Below are positions 37,951 through 46,043 of a stretch of DNA of 64,000 bases, piece after piece. Origin of the DNA: Spirochaetia bacterium (GTDB lineage Bacteria > Spirochaetota > Spirochaetia > Treponematales > Breznakiellaceae); NCBI GenBank assembly GCA_026002045.1, contig BOAV01000003.1, positions 1 to 64,000 of the forward strand. Reading direction: 5' to 3'. Made by a program: the position numbers and the translations under genes. Within the stretch, counting starts at the first letter, position 1; each line of letters starts with the position of its first letter. Under the pieces are notes generated by a model. That model had not been told where the DNA came from. It searched no databases and saw only the letters and a list, made by a program, of their open reading frames with translations.

Positions 37951-39456
37951 TCAGTTTCGATATATCGTGGAGAAGTCAAACACATACAGGGGATAGTTTA
38001 CCACCCCGCCGTAGCGGCCCTTTGGAAAGACCTTGAAACTCTGGATATCCTGAATATAGACACTGGCGGCGGCATCGGAAATGGCCTTCTGCGCTTCCTG
38101 ATAAAAAGCGGCCCGCCTGCGGTCATCGGTTTCCTTCTGGGCCGCATCGTAGGCCTTGTCATAGTCGGCGCTTTTAAAGCTGATAAAGTTGCTCCCGCTG
38201 CCGGAATGGTACCGGGAGAGGAAGCCCCGGGGCGAAACAGTGTTGGAGTCAAAGGAGATGATTGTGGCCTCGTACTTGCGGCCCCGGTAGATGTCGGAAA
38301 GCCATGTCGCCCAATCAACCAGGCGGATGGCGGCGCTGATGCCGGCCTTTGCAAGCTGGTTCACCGCGACCTGGGCGGTATCAACGTGCATCGTATAATT
38401 TGAAGGGACCGTGATTTCCAGGTTAAAGCCCTTGGCGTAGCCCGCCTCTGCAAGGAGGGCCCTGGCCCGGTTCACATCAACCGGATAGGGGTTCGCCAAA
38501 GTTTTGTTGTAGTACGCGGTCAGCCCCGGAATGAGGGCGCTCCCCGAAGCATAGCCCCGGCCGTAAAAGGCGGTCTCGATGATCTCGTTCACGTCGATGG
38601 TGTAGTTAATGGCCTGCCGCACCCGGATATCGTCCAGGGGCTTGACGGCGTTGTTCAGGGCCAGAAGCTGCACCGAGTTGGAATTGCTTGCCACGATGTC
38701 GTACCGGTTGGTATCAATCTGTTCAAGCAGGGCGCCCGTGACCCCCGCGCCGTCGATGTTCCCCCCCTGCAGGCTGAGGAGCAGGGCGTCCGAATCTGCC
38801 GCAAAGACGAGGGTCACCTTGTCCAGTTTGGGAAGACTTGGGTTCCAGTAATCGGGGTTTTTTTTCAGCACCAGTGACTGCTGGGGGGTGTAGCTTTCGA
38901 TGATGAAAGGCCCGGTCCCGATGGGGTTCTTCTCCCGATCGGCGTTACCCGCCGGCACAATCCCGATGGTGAGGTAGGTGAGGAATTCCGTGTCCGGCGC
39001 TTTCAGGGTGATCCTGATGTCCCGGCTGCCCGAGATTTCCACCTTTTCAATCTGGGTGAAGCCGGAAAACTTCGCTTCGATGGCCGCATTCAGGGCAAAT
39101 TCCGCGTCCTTAACGGTGACAATGGACCCGTCGTGGAATTTGACCCCTTCCCGCAGGGTAAAGTTGTAAACAAGGCCGTTCTGCTCAATGGTCCAGCGTT
39201 CCGCAACGGCGCCTTGCATGTTCCCATCGGTATCGGGCTTTACCAGCCCTTCAAAGACATTAAAGAGGATGCTCCGGCCGTCCGCCGTGTTGGCGGCGCT
39301 TAAGGGGTCCAGGGTTGTGGGCTCGGAGGTAAAGCCGTAACGGAGTTCGGCAAGGCCCTTGTTTGCGGCCCCGGTGTCCCGCGCCGCCTTCCCGAAAAGG
39401 GCGGATGAAACCAGCATGAGCGCAAGCGCAGCGGCTGTCAATTTTTTTATATTCAT
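37951..39456 (-). CDS. ABC transporter substrate-binding protein, family 5
   Basis: A 501-residue periplasmic binding protein of the Opp/Dpp class, the normal length. The signal peptide is MNIKKLTAAALALMLVSSALF, with no lipobox cysteine. The motif FEGLVKPDTDGNMQGAVAERWTIEQNGLVYNFTLREGVKFHDG lies near residues 50-100. AAGGAG precedes the ATG. A good promoter lies upstream on the minus strand (39515-39486). It heads the second Opp cluster. Confidence 0.9.
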   Translation of the reverse strand: MNIKKLTAAALALMLVSSALFGKAARDTGAANKGLAELRYGFTSEPTTLDPLSAANTADGRSILFNVFEGLVKPDTDGNMQGAVAERWTIEQNGLVYNFTLREGVKFHDGSIVTVKDAEFALNAAIEAKFSGFTQIEKVEISGSRDIRITLKAPDTEFLTYLTIGIVPAGNADREKNPIGTGPFIIESYTPQQSLVLKKNPDYWNPSLPKLDKVTLVFAADSDALLLSLQGGNIDGAGVTGALLEQIDTNRYDIVASNSNSVQLLALNNAVKPLDDIRVRQAINYTIDVNEIIETAFYGRGYASGSALIPGLTAYYNKTLANPYPVDVNRARALLAEAGYAKGFNLEITVPSNYTMHVDTAQVAVNQLAKAGISAAIRLVDWATWLSDIYRGRKYEATIISFDSNTVSPRGFLSRYHSGSGSNFISFKSADYDKAYDAAQKETDDRRRAAFYQEAQKAISDAAASVYIQDIQSFKVFPKGRYGGVVNYPLYVFDFSTIYRN

Positions 39457-39485
39457 AAGTACTCCTTGTTGTACCGTCTGCTTCT

Positions 39486-39515
39486 ATTATACTGAAGGAA
39501 TCCCTCCCGGTTCAA
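39486..39515 (-). promoter_or_regulatory. Promoter of the second Opp cluster
   Basis: On the minus strand TTGAAC (39515-39510) and a perfect TATAAT (39491-39486) are 18 bases apart. A plus-strand pair (TTGTTG 39466-39471, TATACT 39488-39493, 16 bases apart) overlaps it and could serve the sensor gene at 39563. Confidence 0.65.
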
Positions 39516-39547
39516 CGGCAGCGGCAATGGCTAATCCGCTCAATCCG

Positions 39548-39556
39548 TGGTAGATT
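39548..39556 (+). promoter_or_regulatory. Extended -10 just before the sensor gene
   Basis: TGG-TAGATT forms an extended -10 box ending seven bases before ATG 39563. Transcription would start at or next to the A of the start codon. No Shine-Dalgarno sequence is present and the -35 region is weak. Confidence 0.4.
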
Positions 39557-39562
39557 AAACCC

Positions 39563-40507
39563 ATGAAGCGCCTGTTTCGGCTCCTTATCATCGTCTTTAG
39601 TATCCTCTCCCTGGGGGCGTTCCTCATTTCCTTCTATATGATAAGGAATCTGTACATACGCCATTCTGCGGAGGGAAATGCCCCGCTGAATTATCATTTT
39701 TCCCTGTACCTGCCGGACAATCAAAATGCCTTCTTTACCGAGATTATCCGGGGGGCGGAACGGGCGGCGGCGGAGGCCAACGCGGCGATTTCAATTCATT
39801 CCATCGATCCCGGGAAGAATGAGCTGGAAATGGCCGCCTATACCGGGGTGGACGGGGTTATCGTCTGCCCCTATCTGGAAGATGCCCTGGCCCGCAGGCA
39901 GCTTGAAAAACTGGGTCAGATTCCGGTGGTGATCATCAACCACAATATCCCCAACGATCAGCCCTGGCCCTTTATCGGCGCCAATAACTTTGATATGGGC
40001 CGCAGGTTGGGGGCCGAAACGGGCAAGATTACCGATGGCCCCATACGGCTTGCCCTGGTTTACAGCGATAAGGCACCGGGCATCTACGGTGAGCGGGAAC
40101 TGGTGGAAATGGGCATCGCCAACGCCCTGGGGGACCGGCTTGAGGCGCCGATCCTGGAATACCGCACGAACCTGAACCCCCTGGACGCGGAGGCCCTGCT
40201 CTACCGGCTGCTGCCCCGGGCCGGTATCAATACCATCATCTTTACCGACGCCAACGATACCCTTGCCGCCGCCCAGACCCTCATTGATATGAACCTCGTG
40301 GGGCAGGTTCAGGTTATCGGATTCGGGGACGATCCGGGAATTCTGGAAAATATCAGGAAGGGGGTTATCGCCGCCACCGTGGTAACCAACCCTGAACGGA
40401 TTGGCTACGAGGCGGTACGATCCCTGGCGGCCCTGCGGAGCACGGGATATACCTCCACCTCCATTGATACGGGTATCGAGATTATCGACTGGTTGAACAT
40501 ACGATGA
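39563..40507 (+). CDS. Membrane-anchored sugar-binding sensor (XylFII-like)
   Basis: A 314-residue protein with one N-terminal transmembrane helix (about 5-27) and a periplasmic sugar-binding domain (family 4 type, FFTEIIRGAERAAAEANAAISI). It has no DNA-binding or kinase part and no lipobox. Followed by a LytS-type kinase and YesN-type regulator, it matches the XylFII-LytS arrangement of Clostridium beijerinckii, in which the anchored binding protein reports xylose to the kinase. The ligand here is inferred to be a pentose or other plant monosaccharide. Confidence 0.78.
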   Translation: MKRLFRLLIIVFSILSLGAFLISFYMIRNLYIRHSAEGNAPLNYHFSLYLPDNQNAFFTEIIRGAERAAAEANAAISIHSIDPGKNELEMAAYTGVDGVIVCPYLEDALARRQLEKLGQIPVVIINHNIPNDQPWPFIGANNFDMGRRLGAETGKITDGPIRLALVYSDKAPGIYGERELVEMGIANALGDRLEAPILEYRTNLNPLDAEALLYRLLPRAGINTIIFTDANDTLAAAQTLIDMNLVGQVQVIGFGDDPGILENIRKGVIAATVVTNPERIGYEAVRSLAALRSTGYTSTSIDTGIEIIDWLNIR

Positions 40508-40517
40508 GGAGCCTGCA

Positions 40518-42029
40518 ATGAGGATGCCCCGCCGCATTTCCCGGTCCTTCCGGGTACAGATGCTGTTCAGCATATTCGGAGCATTTCTGCTGCTGGTACT
40601 CTCCACCGGCTATACCCTGGTCTCCACAAAAAATTTGCAAACCATTCTGAACAACAGTTTTGAACAGGAACGGTTTATCAAATCCATACAGGAAGACCTC
40701 ATCTCCTATCAGGCGCCGCTGCTGGATTACCTGTCTACCCGGTCTTCCAACGCCCTCTCGCGGATACTTATCGACTCCCAGACCCTGCGGCGGAAAATTC
40801 CCGCCTATACCCCCATTACCGCTGACCGGGTGGAAATAAAAGAACGGGAACTTTACGCGCTGATTCACTCTTACCTGAATCTGGCGGATGAAGCGATGGA
40901 GGCAAAACGGGGCAGAAACATTGCCGCCTATACCCGGATGTACGATGAAATGACAGGATTACTGTCATATATCAACACGGAAATTGAAGCAATCAGCATT
41001 GGGCGTTTCCGCAATCAGACCGATTCCTACGGCCTCTTTATCACCGGGGCGGGGACCGTTCAGTTTTGGAACCTTCTGTTTATTGTTTTTGTTTCGATCC
41101 TCGCAGTATTACTGCTCCTCATGTCCGTGGGACGGGTCACGGACCCCCTGGTGCGGCTTTCGGCCATGGCGGCGGAACTGTCGGCGGGACATTTCGATAT
41201 CGAAGATATTACCACCGATGGGGTGCGGGAGACCGAACAGGTGGTGGACGCCTTTAACCGGATGAAAAACGAAATCCGTAATTACATCGAAGAGATACAC
41301 CTGCAGGAACACATCAAGGAAGAATATATGCAGGAACGGATGCGGAACATGAAGATGGAAGGATTGGTGCGGCGCATGGAAATTTACGCCCTCCAGGCCC
41401 AGATGAACCCCCATTTTCTCTTCAACACCCTGAATACGGGGATGCAGCTTGCCATTGTGGAGGGGGCCGACCGGACCGGCGAATACATGGAGTACATGGC
41501 GAAACTGTTCCGGCATATCATCCGCAACAAGGAAATCATCGTGCCCCTGCGGCACGAAATTGAAGGGCTGGAGCTTTATTTTAGTATTCTGAAAGTGCGG
41601 TTCCCCAAAAATCTCGATTTGATGCTGGACTGCGACGAGACCCTGCTGGACACCCGCAAGGTTCCGGTATCACTTTTGCAGCCCCTGGTGGAAAACTGTA
41701 TTATCCACGGCTTTAAAAATATCCCGGAGGCCCCCCGTTCGCTCATCATGGTCAGGGCGGAACAGCAGGGGGGGCGGCTGATCCTCTCGGTCCGGGATAA
41801 CGGCCAGGGCATGGATCGGGAAAGGATAGAAAAACTGCTCCATCCACAGTCTATCGACGAATCATCCGCCTCCCGGGTCATGGGGCTTGAAAACGTTATC
41901 CAGCGGCTCTACTTTTTCTACCCCGATGATCCGGAGGTCATCTCCATTCAAAGCGGACAGGGGCCTCTACAGGGAACCGTTGTCATCATCAGTATTGATA
42001 CCGGGAGGGCGCCGTGTATCGCGTTCTGA
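40518..42029 (+). CDS. LytS/YesM-type sensor histidine kinase
   Basis: A 503-residue inner-membrane kinase. Order: transmembrane helix (about 14-35), extracytoplasmic helical sensor (about 40-175), second helix (about 178-200), HAMP (about 200-255), a coiled linker, the His_kinase domain with the phospho-accepting histidine in AQMNPHFLFNTLN near 299, and an ATPase domain with VENCIIHG (about 393) and DNGQGM (about 433). The extracytoplasmic part is small, consistent with sensing through the preceding binding protein. Its end overlaps the regulator gene by 16 bases. Confidence 0.9.
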   Translation: MRMPRRISRSFRVQMLFSIFGAFLLLVLSTGYTLVSTKNLQTILNNSFEQERFIKSIQEDLISYQAPLLDYLSTRSSNALSRILIDSQTLRRKIPAYTPITADRVEIKERELYALIHSYLNLADEAMEAKRGRNIAAYTRMYDEMTGLLSYINTEIEAISIGRFRNQTDSYGLFITGAGTVQFWNLLFIVFVSILAVLLLLMSVGRVTDPLVRLSAMAAELSAGHFDIEDITTDGVRETEQVVDAFNRMKNEIRNYIEEIHLQEHIKEEYMQERMRNMKMEGLVRRMEIYALQAQMNPHFLFNTLNTGMQLAIVEGADRTGEYMEYMAKLFRHIIRNKEIIVPLRHEIEGLELYFSILKVRFPKNLDLMLDCDETLLDTRKVPVSLLQPLVENCIIHGFKNIPEAPRSLIMVRAEQQGGRLILSVRDNGQGMDRERIEKLLHPQSIDESSASRVMGLENVIQRLYFFYPDDPEVISIQSGQGPLQGTVVIISIDTGRAPCIAF

Positions 42030-43483
42030 TTGTGGATGATGAGGAGCCGGTTCTGGACAGCTATGAATTCATGCTGAAAAGCGCCAATAGTTTTACCCTT
42101 GCCGGAAAGGCCCGCACCGGGTATGACGCCTTAAAACTGATCAATGAACTGCAGCCCGATCTGGTATTCATGGACATCAACATACCCGGCAGGGACGGCC
42201 TTGCGGTAATCGCCGAGGTACACAAAAAATATGCCCCCATGGTGTTTATCCTTTCCACGGCCTACGAGCGGTTCGATCTTGCCCAGCGGGCCATCCCCCT
42301 GGGTGTGTTTGAGTATCTGGTAAAGCCCGTATCAAAAAAAACCTTTTTCGCCGCATTGGAAAAAGTACGGGAACATCTGGACGCCCGTACCGCCGAACCG
42401 GAACAGGAGCCGGAAGGGGGGATACAGCGCTATTTACGGAAAACCATCTGGAAGGCGGCAGGGCAGGGGGAATGGGAACAGTACCGGGAAAAATTTGCCT
42501 TTCCTTCGGATAAGGGGATTGTCTGCATCCTGGAATTGGGGGAAGCGGCGGAAACCTATGGGAATACGATCATGGAGAAACTGTCCCTGCGCTACCATTG
42601 CCGGCACGATTTTAACATGAACCAGCGGTTCTGCCTTATGCTGGGGGATATTGACCGGGACGAACTTGAGGCTTGTGTAGAAAAGGTATGCCGGGAAACC
42701 CTTCCCGGAGAGGAATATGGTTACGGGATCGGCGGCTTGTACCACGGGAGCGAATTGTTCCAATCCTGCGGCGAGGCCCTGGAGGACCTGCGCCGGAAGC
42801 TGAACGGGAACGGCGCCGGAGGATTGCAAAACCGTGAACAACAGCGGATTATCCAGCTTCGCCGGAAAACCGGTATCGCTCCTCCTGAAGAAACAGTAAA
42901 ACTGTTCGATGATCTCTGGAAAGATATTTTCGGCTCCCGTGATTTTGCGGTGGCAAAGGCAAAGATGGTTTCGGTCTTTATGTTCCTCATGGACGATTGC
43001 ACAGGCTGTTACAGCGGCCATGCCGAAGTTTCGCCGCCCTTTAACGCGGCGGAGGAGATCATGGCCCTGCCGGACCTTGCTGCGTGGGAAGGATGGGCCG
43101 CTTCCGCCTTTGAGCACATTCAGCGTCAGGCGAATCTCCGCCGTTCCGGGAGTTTCCCCCTGCCATTGGTAAAGGCCATCGAATACATCCATGACCATTA
43201 TGCCGAAAGTATCCAGCTCTCCGATGCCGCCGATGCGGCCCAGGTTTCCGCCGCCTATTTAAGCCGCCTCTTTTCGGAACACCTGAAGGCCAATTTTATC
43301 GATTATATTACGGAACTTCGGATAGGACAGGCGGAAAAATTCATCCGGGAATCCCGGATGAATATCAAGGAAATCGCCTTCGCTGTGGGTTATCAGGACC
43401 CCAATTATTTCAGTAAAATTTTCAAGAAGATCACCGGATTGTCCCCCCGGACCTTTGGGGCGCGAGCGGAGGAGTCCGTATGA
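42014..43483 (+). CDS. YesN-type response regulator with AraC output domain
   Basis: A 489-residue regulator starting at GTG 42014, with GGGAGGGC upstream. The receiver domain (1-120) has the acidic DDEE pocket, the phospho-acceptor Asp in LVFMDINIPG near 54 and the Lys in LVKPVSKK near 104. The middle part (about 140-380) is the poorly conserved linker of YesN proteins. The C-terminal AraC domain (about 390-485) has IQLSDAADAAQVSAAYLSRLF and IKEIAFAVGYQDPNYFSKIFKK. Expected to activate the downstream sugar transporter genes. Confidence 0.92.
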   Translation: MYRVLIVDDEEPVLDSYEFMLKSANSFTLAGKARTGYDALKLINELQPDLVFMDINIPGRDGLAVIAEVHKKYAPMVFILSTAYERFDLAQRAIPLGVFEYLVKPVSKKTFFAALEKVREHLDARTAEPEQEPEGGIQRYLRKTIWKAAGQGEWEQYREKFAFPSDKGIVCILELGEAAETYGNTIMEKLSLRYHCRHDFNMNQRFCLMLGDIDRDELEACVEKVCRETLPGEEYGYGIGGLYHGSELFQSCGEALEDLRRKLNGNGAGGLQNREQQRIIQLRRKTGIAPPEETVKLFDDLWKDIFGSRDFAVAKAKMVSVFMFLMDDCTGCYSGHAEVSPPFNAAEEIMALPDLAAWEGWAASAFEHIQRQANLRRSGSFPLPLVKAIEYIHDHYAESIQLSDAADAAQVSAAYLSRLFSEHLKANFIDYITELRIGQAEKFIRESRMNIKEIAFAVGYQDPNYFSKIFKKITGLSPRTFGARAEESV

Positions 43484-44628
43484 AATCAGTGAATTTATTT
43501 TTAACCACGAACCACACGAACACCACGAACAAGGCCGATAAGGTTCTCAATCCCTTCGTGCTGTTCCTGTCCTTAGTGCTTATGTTTCTCTTTTCCTGTC
43601 AGGCAAAGAACCTTGTCCCTCCGCCCCCGGAGCCGGGCCGGCCATCTCCCGCAGCCGTACAGCCCCGGCAGTCGGGTACTGAAAAAAAGGTTACCATCGG
43701 CTTTTCCGTTGCCACGGCTACCTTTATCCTTGAACGGTGGAACAAGGACATGAAGATTTTTTCCGCTGCGGCGAAGGAACTGGGGGCCGATGTGCTGGTG
43801 CAGCTTTCCGCCGGAGGAATCCGGGAGCAGATAGCCCAGATAAACTATATGGTTACCCAGAACATCGATATCCTGGTGGTCATTGCCCACGATTCGGAAC
43901 TGATCGCCGGGGCCGTTAAGCAGGTCCGGGACGCGGGAATCCCCGTCATCGCCTATGACCGGATGATCCTGGGGACGCCCATTGACGCGTACATTTCCTT
44001 TGACAGCCGGGAGGTGGGCCGTCAATACGGGCGGGCGCTGATCAGCGCCGTTCCAAAGGGGACCTACCTGGTGGCCAACGGCTCCCTTCACGATACAAAC
44101 AGCTTTGACATCAACGAAGGACTGCACGAGATACTCGATCCCCATATTGCGGCGGGGAGCATCGAAATTGGGCGGGAGATCTGGCTTGAGGAATGGAGCT
44201 TTGACGAGGCCCTGGAGAAGATCGGCGCCGTCTTCGAGGAAACTACTGCCTTCGATGCCATCGCCTGCGGCAACGACGCCATCGCAAGTGCGGCGATTCA
44301 GCTCCTGTCCGAACGGCGTCTCGCCGGGAAGGTGGCGGTAGTCGGTCAGGACGCGGAACTGATCAGCTGCCAGCACGTTGTCGAAGGGCTGCAGCTCATG
44401 ACCGTGTATAAACCCATCGGCAAACTCGCCTCCCGGTCGGCCCGGCTCGCCATGGCCATCGCGACACAGGAAGACTTCCCCCCCGACACCCTTTTGGAAA
44501 ACAACAGCGGCGCACCGATACCTTCATATATAGAAAAACCGCTGGCAATTTATAAGGACAACATGGATGCGGTTATTAAGGATGGGTTCCATTCCTATGA
44601 GGATGTGTACCGAAATAGTGATCTTTAG
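43480..44628 (+). CDS. XylF-like sugar-binding lipoprotein
   Basis: A 382-residue periplasmic sugar-binding protein resembling D-xylose-binding XylF (IGFSVATATFILERWNKDMKIFSAAAKELGA; VIAYDRMILGTPIDAYISFDSREVG). The lipobox is LFSC near residue 39, unusually far from the ATG, because residues 8-17 (TTNHTNTTNK) are encoded by a piece of the CCACGAAC repeat family. ATG 43480 overlaps the regulator stop (ATGA). It may act as a sensor partner or as a second binding protein for the importer. Confidence 0.82.
   Translation: MKSVNLFLTTNHTNTTNKADKVLNPFVLFLSLVLMFLFSCQAKNLVPPPPEPGRPSPAAVQPRQSGTEKKVTIGFSVATATFILERWNKDMKIFSAAAKELGADVLVQLSAGGIREQIAQINYMVTQNIDILVVIAHDSELIAGAVKQVRDAGIPVIAYDRMILGTPIDAYISFDSREVGRQYGRALISAVPKGTYLVANGSLHDTNSFDINEGLHEILDPHIAAGSIEIGREIWLEEWSFDEALEKIGAVFEETTAFDAIACGNDAIASAAIQLLSERRLAGKVAVVGQDAELISCQHVVEGLQLMTVYKPIGKLASRSARLAMAIATQEDFPPDTLLENNSGAPIPSYIEKPLAIYKDNMDAVIKDGFHSYEDVYRNSDL
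43503..43533 (+). repeat. CCACGAAC repeat segment inside a coding region
   Basis: Three close copies of ACCACGAA or CACACGAA with AACAAGG lie in the 5' end of the XylF-like gene. A reverse remnant, CTTCGTG, lies at about 43555. The segment belongs to the dispersed family seen at 7485, 45943 and 54092. Confidence 0.55.
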
Positions 44629-44743
44629 CATTTTATTGACATCAAAATATTCTCTCATTACTCCGGCCAATGCGGCGCCGGCGGGGATAATTCCTTATTT
44701 TTGTCAAAACTTTACGATATGAAAAAACCATAGCTCCGGATAG

Positions 44744-44769
44744 TATTATTAATAAACACGTTGTGTTTA
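44744..44769 (+). promoter_or_regulatory. -10-like box and palindrome before the sugar importer operon
   Basis: TATTAT (44744-44749) has no matching -35, as expected of an activator-dependent promoter. TAAACAC-GTT-GTGTTTA (44753-44769) is a perfect inverted repeat with 7-base arms located where the transcript would begin. It could be an operator, for example a catabolite-control site. Confidence 0.5.
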
Positions 44770-44795
44770 ATTCAAGTTTATTATGGAGGAATTAA

Positions 44796-45935
44796 ATGAA
44801 GAAAATTTTAGCAGTAACACTGGTCCTTTGCATCGCGGCGGGCTTCGCCTTTGCCGGCGGGGGAAAAGCCGGCGGGAGCAGTGCATCCGGCGGTTCAACC
44901 TTTATCGGCATTGCCATGCCCGAGACCCATGTTCAGCGCTGGGTGAAAGATGGGGCTTCCCTCAAAAAGTTCGCCGAAGAAAAGGGCTACCGGGCCGAAA
45001 CATCCTTTGGTGATGCGGACCAGAGTGTGCAGAACCGGCAGATCGAAGGCTTCCTGACCCAGGGCGCCAAGGTCCTCGTTATCGGCAGCGTCAATGAAGG
45101 GGTTATCTCCGCAGTGGCTTCCGCCGCACAGGACAAGGTGGCGGTCATCGCCTATGACCGGATCATCTCCAACTCCGCCGACTATGACTACTACATCACC
45201 TTCAACAACTTCAAGGTCGGCCAGTTCCAGGGCCAGGGTATTGAGCAGGGGCTGAATTTGAAAGCCGCCACCGCCGCCAATCCCAAGTACATCACCCTCT
45301 TTGCGGGGTCCCCCACAGACGGCAACGCCTTCTTCTTCTATGACGGCGCCATGAGCGTCCTCAACCCCTACATCGACAGCGGCGTCCTTAAAGTCGTGGG
45401 GCCCTATCCCAAGACCTCCAAAGATACCGCCAACTTCCAGCGGATCGCCACCGAAAACTGGTCCGGCCCCATTGCCAAGACCCGGATGGAAAACCTCCTG
45501 AACAACGATGCCCGGGATGTGGTGCTTGACGCGGTCCTCGCCCCCAATGATACCCTGGCGCGGGCCATCATCGAAGCCTGCCTTGCGGATGCCAAATATG
45601 CGGCGGCGGGTAAGCTCCCGGTGACAACCGGCCAGGACGCGGAAGCGGATTCAACCCTGTCCATCAAAAACGGCCGGCAGTATATGACCGTATTCAAGGA
45701 CACCACCAAACTGGCGGAAGCGGCCATTCTTCTGGCGGATCAGATCCTCAAGGGCCAGACCATCAACATCCCCGGCGCCACCCTGGCTTCCGGTGATCTT
45801 CTCTCCATCGGCGATACCGGCAAGAAGGTGGTAAAGGCCTACCTGCTGGAACCCATCCTCGTAACCAAAGACAACTGGCAGGTTCCTGTCCAGGCAGGTT
45901 TCTATACCCCTGAAGAAGAAGCCCGGCTCAAGTAA
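44796..45935 (+). CDS. chvE: Multiple monosaccharide ABC transporter binding protein, ChvE-like
   Basis: A 379-residue periplasmic binding protein. The mature part reads like ChvE: FIGIAMPETHVQRWVKDG near residue 33, VAVIAYDRII near 120, and GSPTDGNAFFFYDGAMSVLNPYIDSG near 170-195 with PVTTGQDAEADSTLSIKNGRQYMTVFKDTT later. ChvE binds arabinose, glucose, galactose, xylose and related sugars. Signal peptide MKKILAVTLVLCIAAGFAFAGG; no convincing lipobox, though a Cys occurs in the hydrophobic core. GGAGG precedes the ATG. A long hairpin separates it from the ATPase gene. Confidence 0.92.
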   Translation: MKKILAVTLVLCIAAGFAFAGGGKAGGSSASGGSTFIGIAMPETHVQRWVKDGASLKKFAEEKGYRAETSFGDADQSVQNRQIEGFLTQGAKVLVIGSVNEGVISAVASAAQDKVAVIAYDRIISNSADYDYYITFNNFKVGQFQGQGIEQGLNLKAATAANPKYITLFAGSPTDGNAFFFYDGAMSVLNPYIDSGVLKVVGPYPKTSKDTANFQRIATENWSGPIAKTRMENLLNNDARDVVLDAVLAPNDTLARAIIEACLADAKYAAAGKLPVTTGQDAEADSTLSIKNGRQYMTVFKDTTKLAEAAILLADQILKGQTINIPGATLASGDLLSIGDTGKKVVKAYLLEPILVTKDNWQVPVQAGFYTPEEEARLK

Positions 45936-45942
45936 GATTTTT

Positions 45943-46019
45943 TACCACAACGGACACGAGGGGACACAAAAGGAAAAAAACGATAAAATCCTTTGTGTTC
46001 CTTCGTGTCCGTTGTGGTA
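45943..46019. repeat. Long near-perfect inverted repeat between chvE and gguA
   Basis: TACCACAACGGACACGA and its complement TCGTGTCCGTTGTGGTA enclose a second pairing (GGACACAAA / TTTGTGTTCC), giving a stem of nearly 30 base pairs with a small A-rich loop. It belongs to the CCAC repeat family. In the mRNA it would protect the chvE part and lower expression of the membrane components. Confidence 0.8.
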
Positions 46020-46043
46020 ATTATAAGTGGTATGGGGGCAGAA

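Noticed and set aside
34462..39456. Second Opp cluster as a nickel transporter
   Set aside because: The family cannot separate nickel from peptide substrates without binding-site comparison, and no nickel enzyme lies nearby, so the substrate was left open.
43503..43533. CRISPR-like short direct repeats
   Set aside because: Units of 8-10 bases with no spacers of constant length and no cas genes; they belong to the CCACGAAC dispersed family.
44663..44700. Possible terminator after the XylF-like gene (CCGGC/GCCGG, then T-rich)
   Set aside because: Stem of only five bases with a large loop and an interrupted T run; too weak to list.
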